A stretch of DNA of 29,782 nucleotides from positions 340,030 through 369,811 of the forward strand of contig MU657177.1 in NCBI GenBank assembly GCA_026770575.1, in the 5' to 3' direction. The translations under genes and the position numbers were made by a program. The stretch is from Pelagophyceae sp. CCMP2097 (Eukaryota > Sar > Pelagophyceae). The notes under the pieces are model-generated. The model was not told the origin of the DNA. It worked only from the letters and a program-made list of their open reading frames with translations, and did no database searches. Of this stretch, positions 18,435 through 27,112 are shown piece by piece; the first letter of the stretch is position 1, and every line of letters starts with the position of its first letter.

Positions 18435-20848
18435 TTACATGGCTGGTCTGAGGTCTGAGTCTGTTGCCAGTGAGCTGGGCAGCGCCAGTAGCGCAGGCAG
18501 GCGGATCATGTGGAGCCACGCCGTCGCCGTCGCTAAATATAGCCAGCCGCCGCGGACGGCAGCGTCGCGCACCGCCGCCGCAGAGCCTGCGTCGGACGGT
18601 GCGGCGGCGGCGCGGTGATAGCAGGATGGAGACTGACCGAGCTGCACTTTTCCCCAGACGTCGTAGCCGTCGCCGCATCGGCGCAGCACGAACGCGTCCG
18701 TGGCGGACCAGCACACGGCGACGTGGCCGTCTTCGACGGCCTGCGCTGCAATGCCGATGAAGACGGGCCGCTGCGGCGTAGAAGCGGCGGCGGCATTTCC
18801 AACGTCGAAGAGCCTTTGCCCGGGCCGCCAGATGACGACGTCTCCCGAATCGAGGAGGCAGACGACGTGGATGTGCTGCTCGTTTACAGCGCAGACGCGG
18901 ATCTGCGTCATGACGGAGGGCAGCGTGGCAAGCGTGACCACCTAAACATAGTGGTCCCCGCGTGTTGGAATGCTCCTTTCGCACCTCTTTGGAGTTTGGA
19001 TTCCAGGCTATGATTCGCTCCGCCGCGAAGTTGATGCAACACCATATTTTCGGCTCGGCGTCGCCGGCCGCGGATGACAACGATACAAAGGCCCATTCGC
19101 CCTCGGCGCCGCACCCGGACGCGTCGAACGCGAGCCGCCGAAAACCTAGCCTCAAGAGTCCCAATCTGGGGTGCCAAGGCACGCGCACCGGTTGCGGCGT
19201 CGACGAAATTGACAGTGCCGAGGACGTCGGAGATCATAACAGTCCGGCCCCAGCCAAATCCCACCGACCGCACGGGCACCCGCGACGGGGCCGATGCGAG
19301 CTGCTCCACGTCAAAGCCGCCCGAGAAAACACCTGACGTCGATGCGGCCTTGTCGTCCGGGGCCCTACACGTCGAGTGCGGTCAAAGCATTGCAAAGGCA
19401 GGGTGAAAGACGCTGCGTGGAGACGCCGGCTGCACGTGGAAGGCTCTTACAGAGGCCTCGTCGTCGGCGATGGCCAGGACGGCGCCTCGGTGCCTCGCCG
19501 GCCGGCAGGCGAACGCGGTGCCGAACGATACGGCGGCAGACCTTGCCCCAAGGCAGTCCGCAGCCGAGACGAAAGCCGCGCACCGCAAAACGGGCACCGA
19601 TTCGTCGGGCGTGGCTCGCCAGAGCCGCGCGGCCATGTCTTGGCGGTCGATTGTGGCCAAATCAATAGATGCGTCCGCGGTTTCGCCCCCCGAGAAGCGC
19701 GCTTGAAACCTGTCCACTTCCTCGTGCAGCGTCAGGCGCGCCACGGCGGAATCGCCGTCGAGGCAGCACTCGGGCGCGCGCCAGATGAGCCGTTTTCGGT
19801 CGACGCCGGCAGCGACTGCTGTAAACGCTTTCGAAGTTGGTAAAGGCCAAACCACGCTCGCCGCCCGAAGTCCGACGTCGTCGTGCGCAAACAGCACCAG
19901 CTTCGGCGGGCCCTCCTGAGCGACGTCCCAGACCTTGAGGCCTTGCTGCGCGCCGGCCGCGAGCCAATTGCCGCATTTAGAAAAGCCGAGACAGCACCCT
20001 CGCCTTCCTGCGAATCCGAAAACGGCCGCGCAGTTTTTGGATTGCCACAGCCTAACTTGGCCGCCCGCGTCGAGGCTCGCGAGCGTGTTGCCGGGAGCCC
20101 AGGCGAGGGCGAGGACGGTTGTCTCGTGGCCCTCCAAGTCAAAGACCTCTGCCTTCTCCCAAGCGCCGTCGCACGTCTCCCAGACGGAGACGGTCTCGCC
20201 CTCGCCGCCGGCCGCGATGCTGTTTGCCGAGATTGCGCAGCAGAACAGCGCGGCGGGCACGGGCGCGACGTGTCTCTCGGAGACCATGTCCCGGAAATTC
20301 GCGCTGAGGCACTCCTCGCCGAAGTTCGCCAGCTCCAACGCCACAGAGTCGTCGTGGCCCTCGTGATTGCGCCGCGCCGAGTGCGCCGTTTCGAGGACGA
20401 CGTAGCTTGTTGCCACAGAGTCGCCCGCGCCGAAGCGAAAGACGACGACGGCGCCGTCGACGCCGGCGCTGCAGTAGCACAACGCCGAGCACGCGACGGC
20501 GGCGACGCGGGAGTTTGAGGCGCAGGCGCGGTGCGTCTGCCTTGTCGTTACGGCGCCTGAAACAGCGTCCAGCACCAACACTCGCCCATCGGAAACACCG
20601 ACGACGATGGCGGATCCGTCGGCCGAAACAGCGCACGATACGACGTCCGCCGGCTGGTCGGGCTCGGAGGCGACGGTTGTTGTCCAGAGGATGCGGTTGT
20701 CGACGACGTCGAACCACACCACTTCGTCCCCGCCCACTGCGGCGCAAAACAACCCGTCGCCGCTCAGCGAAACGCAGCGGAATTCGCGCGCGTGCCTTTT
20801 CAAGTCGTATAGGACCACGGGCTCGAAGAGCGTTGGCACGGGCGCCAT
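18435..20848 (-). CDS. WD40-repeat protein, 755 residues
   Basis: Four exons: 20848-19425, 19364-19189, 19145-18985 and 18941-18435; the introns are 60, 43 and 43 nt. The first ATG, in a good context (ACCATGG), starts MAPVPTLFEPVVLYDL. Exon 1 carries successive beta-propeller blades, for example DVVSCAVSADGSAIVVGVSDG, GHETTVLALAWAPGNTLASLDAGGQVRLW, and CLGFSKCGNWLAAGAQQGLKVWD. A second half (VRSVGFGWGRTVMISDVLG, VCLLDSGDVVIWRPGQRLFD) suggests a second propeller. I cannot name the orthologue. WD40 proteins serve as scaffolds, so the function is open. The intron 1 donor (GTCTCC at 19424) is inferred from phase; a GTAAGA at about 19452 is stronger in sequence but leaves no in-frame acceptor. Confidence 0.8.
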
Positions 20849-21318
20849 GGTGCGAAGAGCCTCGGTCGTATAGAGCCTCGGCGGCGCCGCTCCGGCCGAA
20901 GCTGTGGCCCGTAGGTTCTCGGTGGTGGCCGGGGAGGACGTGGGAGGGCTCGGTCCTCCGCGGATCCGTCGGCCAGCGCTCGGGTCACGCGCGTGTGGCC
21001 CCAACAACGCTCCTTTCGCCGAAACTTGGAGGAACGATTCAAGTCTAAATGATAATCCTGTTAAGGAAGTGTCTACGCGATTCTACACACCCTCGGCCTG
21101 CTTTAGCTATCTATAGAGTTCCACACAGCACCCCGGGTGTGGATTTTAAGCAAGCAACACCCACCGTCACGACCCCACCCCCACCGGACGCTCTCTTTGT
21201 CACTGCTCGTCCACGCCCTGTTCGTCCACGACCCTACCCCCACCGGACGATGTGGCGCCGGGCGCATCGGCGGATCCTCGAGGGGCCAAGGAGACATTAC
21301 AACAACAGAGGGGTGCAC
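20849..21318. other. Intergenic between the WD40 and RAP genes
   Basis: 470 bp without a supported gene. A direct repeat of ACCC(C/T)ACCCCCACCGGACG occurs near 21170 and 21230, separated by about 60 bp rich in GTCCACG. It presumably holds the WD40 promoter and the 3' end of the RAP transcript. Confidence 0.45.
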
Positions 21319-24300
21319 TCAGCCGAAGGCGTCTGCGATGCCGCTGCGCAGGTACGCTTCCTGCTGTTGCGGTGTCCGCAGCACACCCCACTCGAAGTAC
21401 GGCACGCGCAAAAGCCGCCACCCCAAATGCCCGAGCACCCTCTCCTTGGCCTTTGAGCGGCCGTCGAGCGCGCGCGTCACTTCGCCGTCGGCCCTGCCGA
21501 TCAAGTAGTGCTTGGGGCCGTCAAACTCAATGGCCAGCCTGAACTGCGGTTGCGCCATATCTAAAGAGATGCCCTCGGCGGTGACGTGCTCAAAGTCGTG
21601 GCCCCACCCGATTCGTAACAGCGCCGCCGAGACGTCGCGCTGCGACCGCGACGGGCTCGGCTCCCTGCGGAGGTGCGCGGCGCGGAGTTGGGCCTCGTGA
21701 CCTTTCAGTAAAGCGACGAGAGCGTGCCTCGGCGCGCCGAGCCTCAAATGCATCGAGACCTGGTGCATCTGTGACAGCTCCTCTAACGAGAAGTCGTCTA
21801 TCTTGGCGCCGATCTCCAACGCAATCGCTTCAAATAACGCCGGCGCCTCGACGCCCGCAGTCGAGTAGGCCCAGACGATGTTCGCGAGATCTTGGGGATT
21901 AAACGTCTTGATCTTTTTCGAAGCTTCGTTGGCGGCCGCGTCGAAGAGTACCGGCGCCTCGACGCCCGCCGTCGAGTAGGCCCAAAGGGTCGTCGCGAGC
22001 TCCTGCGACTTGAACGTCGAGATTTGCCTCAGCGCTTCTGCCGCCACGGCGTCGAATAACAACGGCGCCGCAAAGCCCGCCGTCGAGTACGCCCAGACCG
22101 TGTTTGCGAGTGCCTGGGGTTTGAACGTTTCGATCTTTTTCGGGACTTCGGCGGCGATGGCCTGAAACAGCGCCGGCGCCGCGACGCCCGCCGTGGAGAA
22201 CGCCCAGGCCGTGTTTGCTAATTCTTGCGCGTTGAAAGTGGAAATCTTGCGCGGGGCTTCTCCTGCGATAGCGTCGAACAAAGAAGGAAAGTCGGCGCCC
22301 TTGGCGCCCGACGCGGTCGCGTAGGCCCAGCCTAGTGCGCGGTTGGAAAGGCGGCACGGTCTCGGTTGCTGCACGGTCCTTGGGCACCCGCCGCCCTTTT
22401 CGTCCCTGCACGGTCCTTGGGCACCCGCCCTTTTCGTCGTTGCCCCGCCCTCTGCGATATGCGGCGGTTCGAATTCGCCCGAGCGTGATTTCCGAAATGC
22501 CCAGACGCGGCCTTTGCGCCGACGTTCGCCAACGCCTGGGCAGAAAATTCGCCGATTCGCTTCGAGCAGACGTCCGCGAGGGCCTCGAAGAGCACGTCGT
22601 CGAAAACGCCCGCGTTCGCGTACGCCCAAGCAAGATTCGCAAGACCCTGCGCGTTGGAAGCCGCCAGCAGGCGCCTAACAGGGCCCGAGGCGTGGCGCAA
22701 CAATGGCCAAAAGACTGCCGCACCCTCGCGGTCGTTGCCGCGCACGAAGCGGCGCGTAAGCGCACCTCTTCATCAGGGCCGCGCGCGCGATGCTGCGCGC
22801 CGCGTGCTCCGAGAGCGCGCCCTTCTTCGAGAGCGCCCAGGCCAAGTTGGACAGCGCCTGCGTATCCTCGGGTCCAGGAGAGCGCGAGGGTCGACGGGGT
22901 CCACGAGGCACCTGCGCTGAAAAGTCGTCTTGGGCTCGGATGGAGTCGCCGATTGCGTTGTAGAAGTCGGGCGCGTCAATGTCTGCGTTTGCGAAAGCCC
23001 AGACGACGGTCGAACGATGCTGCGTCTCGAGCGACGCCGGCGAATCGACAATTCGCCTGCGCACGGCGTTGCACAACGAGCCCTGCTTTGCGAGGCGGCC
23101 GACTTTTGAGAGGGCCCAGACGACGTTGGAGATTTCCTGCGATTTGAAAAGGGCGAGTTTCGAAGCCGCCTCCACGTCCATCGAGTCGTACAGCTTCTTG
23201 TACTTGTCATCCAGATCGGGGGCACATCCGACCGTGGCAAAGGCCCACGCTAAGTTGGACAAGGCCTGGGGCGCAAAAGAGCCCATCTGGCAAGCGGTGG
23301 CACGTCCGGCCACGGCTTCGAACAGCGGCGCGTCCATTCTGCGCGGCCGGCCGCCGAAGAGAGGAGAAGCGCGGTGCTGCGCCTACATCCGGGCCCTCAA
23401 AACAAAGAAAAACGGCTCTCAAAACGTTTCCCAAGAAACAAGAGACGCAAAAACCCGGACGCTGCTTCGCGCCGACGCAAAGGCCCAGGCAATATTCGCG
23501 CACTCCTGGCCTCCAAAGCCGCCAATCTGCACTTGGGCCTCGGTCGCGATGGCCGCGTAGAGAGCCGGCGCCGCCGTTTTGGTCTTTGAAAAGGCCCAGG
23601 CGGTGATCGCCAGTCCCTGCGGGCTAAACGACTTCATCTTCGCCCGCGCGGCCACCGCCAAAGCGTCGAAGAGGCGCGTCCTGGAGACGTCCGTCTCGGG
23701 GGCATATTCGGAGTCAAACTCAGAGGCCTCGTCGATCATCTTGGCGTACGCCCAAGCAACGTTCGAGAGTCCCTGCGCATTAAAGTGCGCCATTCTCCCC
23801 GGCGCCGCCTCCGCCACCGCGCGCAGCAGCGGTTGCGAATCGACGTCGGAGCGCAGCCTTGCGGCGGCCCAGCACGCGTTTGAAAGGTGCCGCGGCTCCC
23901 AGGATCGAGGCAACAACCGAATCGACTCTGTTGAGAGGCGGAAGAGCTGACGCAGCCGATCAGAGTCGGTGCTGTTTGCGCCGTGGCGCGCGGCGCGGTG
24001 CAAAGCCGTGGCCAGGTTGACCGATGTGCACTCTTGCTCTCCATCGTCGAAGAGGACGGAAAGGACGTCGCGAGCAGTTGCCGCCGCGGCCAAACGCTCG
24101 TTGACGTCGCGTGCGCCGCGCTGCGCCGCGCCCGCAGGGTTCGGCGTGCGGTCGTGGACGCTCAAGCGGCGGCCGCGGAAGAGCTGCGCGGGGGGAAAGT
24201 GCTGGACATTCAAGAATTGGGGCGTGCCGCGCCACAAGCCATCCACAACGCACCGCGCCGTCCATGGCCTGCCTCGCGAGGCGCGCCTCTGCGCGCGAGC

Positions 24301-24914
24301 CGAGCGTGACGAACCTATTTGCTTCTTTCGCACGCGTCGACGGATGAGGCCCCGGTGGGGACTTCTCCGGCGCGGTCGTACTGCGCCGGACGCGGTTTTA
24401 CTGACGCGAAGCCTCTGCCGCGCCCCGTGCCGCGGTCGCGCGGGACGGCGACGGCGATTGGCGCGGCGCCTGCCTTTGCGAAGGCGTCGCTGAGGTCCGC
24501 CTCCTCGGCCGCGTAGTCAATGTTCCGAACGAAGCTATGGCCCTCGATCAAAGGAAAGCCGCACTCACCGGCCTCTGAAGGAGTCTGAAGGAGCCTCTGA
24601 AGGAGCCTCTGAATACGCCGGGATGATCAATAAGACGCCGGCGTCGTCGACAGCTCAATGGCCTCTTCTTCTTCGCCGTCGTCGCCGTCATAAACCGACG
24701 GCGCGTCGAACGAGAGGTCGGACGCATCGAAGGACGGCTCGAAGCCCGCCGCGCGTCGGAAGCCCGCCACGACGTCGTCTTCTGACGCGCGGCAAGTCGT
24801 CACAAAATCAAACGCGCGAGGCCTCCGTAGAGGCGCGACTTGGAACCCTTCGGCGTGGTGCGACTGGCGCCACTGCAGCGACGCCAGGGAGATGCACAGC
24901 AGTCGGCCCGCCAT
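21319..24914 (-). CDS. Plastid-targeted RRM-helical repeat-RAP RNA-binding protein
   Basis: Eight exons encode about 958 residues: 24914-24652, 24534-24406, 24314-24254, 24183-23447, 23338-22912, 22857-22766, 22674-22520 and 22331-21319. The start MAGRLLCISLASLQW, then AEGFQVAPLRRPR, is a signal peptide plus a transit peptide beginning with Phe, typical of red secondary plastids. An RRM follows (LFVRNIDY as RNP2, RGFAFVTL as RNP1 across an intron, MDGALFRGRRLSV). About 14 repeats of the form F-x-x-Q-x-L-x-N-x-x-WA-(F/Y) follow, roughly 37 residues apart. The C-terminus is a RAP domain (LAIEFDGPKHYLIG ... KERVLGHLGWRLLRVPYFEW). Repeat-RAP proteins process organelle RNA. The exon 4/5 junction is ambiguous, and intron 7 (22519-22332) appears to use a GC donor. 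RRM and RAP could be two genes, but frame, phase and the split RRM argue for one. Confidence 0.82.
22369..22438 (+). repeat. Intronic tandem duplication of about 35 bp
   Basis: Two copies (22369-22404 and 22406-22438) share CTGCACGGTCCTTGGGCACC and CCCTTTTCGTC; the second lacks three bases. They lie within the 188-nt intron 22332-22519 of the RAP gene. Confidence 0.9.
24571..24614 (+). repeat. Intronic short tandem repeat
   Basis: About three units of (G)CCTCTGAAGGAG with slight length changes, inside the first intron (24535-24651) of the RAP gene. Confidence 0.85.
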
Positions 24915-25050
24915 GGCCCCGGCCTTCAGCCGAGGCGGCAACGACGCGCGCCGGTCACTTCGTAAGCGTCGCCTAAAAGAGAAAAAGATCAGGATTTATT
25001 TTGGCGACCGGATATTTTTTCGCGCGCCATCATTCCTTCTGGAGGTGGGC
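24915..25050. promoter_or_regulatory. Short divergent promoter region
   Basis: Only 136 bp separate the start codons of the RAP gene (minus, 24914) and the methylesterase (plus, 25051). The middle is AT-richer (AAAAAGATCAGGATTTATTT, GATATTTTTT at about 24985-25020) than its surroundings. It must hold both 5' UTRs and probably a shared promoter (inference). Confidence 0.5.
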
Positions 25051-26712
25051 ATGGGGCCGCCTGTTGCGCCTGCGCGGAAGCGGGGCCTGGTGAACTCGCT
25101 TAGGCAGTGCGTCGAGGTGGGGTGGCTCGCTTTGAAGCTCCTTTGGTTGGTGTGCTTTGGCTCCCCCGCGTGGTTTATAAACTTCGTCCGACTCACGCTT
25201 TTCGCCCTCGCTCTGATGCCCGCATTACTGGACTCGTGCGGCTACTGGCTCCGAAACGTCCGCAAGAACGTGCCTTACGGGCCCGGCCTTCGGCATCTCC
25301 TGGACATTTACGAACCCGCGCCCGCCGCGACCGAACACGAAGATAAAGTCAAGCGGGGGGCGCCCGTCGTCATCTTCGTCACCGGTGCGTCTTCGCCTTG
25401 TCTCGAAGCGCCGACATATCGAAGATATATAGAATAGATTGAAATATATGTACAAATTCTAGGGGGCGCGTGGATCATCGGCTATAAGGCCTGGGCAGTC
25501 CCGCTCGGCCGCGCCCTCGCCGCCCAGGGCGTGCGTCAACGCCTCTTTCGGGCAAAAGACCCTCTTGATTCGCGAGGACGCCCATTTCGGGAGAAGGACA
25601 AGTAGGTCCTCGTCATCGCGCCCGATTATCGAAACTGCCCGCAAGCCCGCATCGACGGCATGCTCCAGGACGTCGACCGCGCAGTCGGTAAGTGGGCGGG
25701 GCGGCGTGGAGCCAGAATGGGTCCATCCGTCGCGTAGGGTGGACGCTTCAGAATCGCTAGGGTGGACGCTTCATAACTGTGTCCAGCTCGGCGGCGACCT
25801 GTCTCGCGTCGTCCTCGTCGGACAGTCCGCGGGCGCGCACCTCAGCGCCCTGCTGCTCCTGCGCAAGGCAGAGACCGAGGCCCGAAGGGCGAGCGGCGCG
25901 ACGGACGACGCGGCGCCGGCGTGGGCGGCGTGGGTGCCGTCCGCGCTCGCAGGCTTCGTCGGAGTCTCCGGGCCCTACCACCTAGAGGCAACAGCGACGC
26001 ACTGGCTCGCGCGCGGGTTCTCCAGGCATACGTTTGACGCCGCGTCCGAGACGTTTTGAGGCTTCTCTTCCGAGGCTTCTCGATACGAATTCCCGAGGCT
26101 GATTCGCATATCAGGTTCGAATGGATTTTTGGCGCCGACGGCGGCATGGAGCGCAACTCGCCGACGTGCGAGTGCGCGCGGCTTCTCAAGGAGCCCGAGC
26201 TGCGCATCAAGCTTCCCAGAATCAGACTCGTCCACGGTGCGTCCCGGCAGACCCGCGAGAAGAAAGGCCTCGCCACCACAGGTTCTAGGCACGGCGGACC
26301 AGTCGGCCCCCTGCGTCACGTCGGAGCTGCTCGAGGCCCGGCTGCGCCTCCTCGGCGTCAAGGTGCGCTCGCCGACGGTCCTTTCCGACGGCTCAGGCGC
26401 TTTCCTCTAGGTGGAGCCGACGCGCCTCTATCCTCGCTGGTCGCACACGGACCCCATTTTGGAGCGGCCGTTCGCCGGCGACCACGCGCTGCATCGTCGC
26501 ACACCGCGTCGGGTTGAACAGCAACGACTGCGGAAAGTGGCACCAGAGTCGACGTGAAAGTTACGCCCCTGGCCGTACAGAAACCCCGCGGTTTAGGCGA
26601 CATTCACGAACTTTTGGGCTGCTCGGCCCCCTTCGACGCCGACGCCGCCGGCTGCGCGCGCCTCATCCCACAGGCGTGCATCGACTTTGCGCGCTGGGTC
26701 GTTCCCTTTTGA
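25051..26712 (+). CDS. ICME: Isoprenylcysteine alpha-carbonyl methylesterase-like hydrolase
   Basis: Eight exons encode about 387 residues: 25051-25384, 25463-25530, 25606-25687, 25761 to about 26043, 26115-26236, 26289-26362, 26411-26495 and 26597-26712. The N-terminus has one or two membrane segments (LALKLLWLVCFG, LTLFALALMPALL), as in plant ICME. The alpha/beta-hydrolase core follows: VVIFVTGGAWIIGYKAW (oxyanion GG), VLVIAPDYRNCPQ, nucleophile elbow VLVGQSAGAH, acid site LVHGTADQSAP and histidine SHTDP. ICME removes the methyl ester from prenylated proteins at the ER. Plant ICME is about 430 residues. The exon 4 donor may be 26044 (GTCCGA) or 26053. The exon 4 acceptor is duplicated 23 bp upstream, but that copy would put a stop in frame. 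Confidence 0.9.
25735..25773 (+). repeat. Exact 16-bp duplication across a 3' splice site
   Basis: TAGGGTGGACGCTTCA occurs at 25735-25750 within the intron and at 25758-25773, where its TAG is the acceptor used and the rest is exon 4. The copies are 23 bp apart. Confidence 0.95.
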
Positions 26713-27112
26713 AGCGGAGGACGGACCCCCGCAAGACGGCGGCCCGGAAGATAATGTAGATGACATACCATAAAGCGCCCGGGGCGGGCAGAAAGGCGCC
26801 CGCCTGCGAAAGGCCCGGGCCCGGAGCGAGCGCGGCTCCTGGGTCGTGGCGGTTTCTGTGTCTGTGTCTATGTCACCCTGTCTGTGTAGACCTTTGAGCT
26901 CGACGTATTGAACGGTATTCTCGGGAGGGCTTCGGCGGCGCAGAGGCGCCACGGCGGCGCAGAGGGCTCGGCGCCACTGCAGAGGAACAAACTAAATATT
27001 CGACTAAATATTCGTTGACGTCAAGAAGTCTCCTCAAGAGCCGCTGCCTTTTAGCGACCCGTGAAGCGGAACTGAAGCAACGGTGAGACCGGTGACGGTT
27101 CCTCGGGCCGGC
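26713..27112. other. Intergenic, upstream of the TPR-glycosyltransferase gene
   Basis: 400 bp with no gene. Features seen: GC-rich GCCCGGGGCGGGCAG hairpin-prone sequence (about 26778), a TGTGTCTGTGTCTATGTC patch (about 26855), a repeated GGCGGCGCAGAG (about 26934 and 26953) and a doubled CTAAATATTCG (26993 and 27004). The last may form part of an AT-rich promoter. Confidence 0.5.

Noticed and set aside
24184..24265. ATG at 24265 as the start of the RAP gene
   Set aside because: The residues before it (FVTLGSRAEARLARQA) complete an RRM in the same frame, so the ATG is internal to a longer protein.
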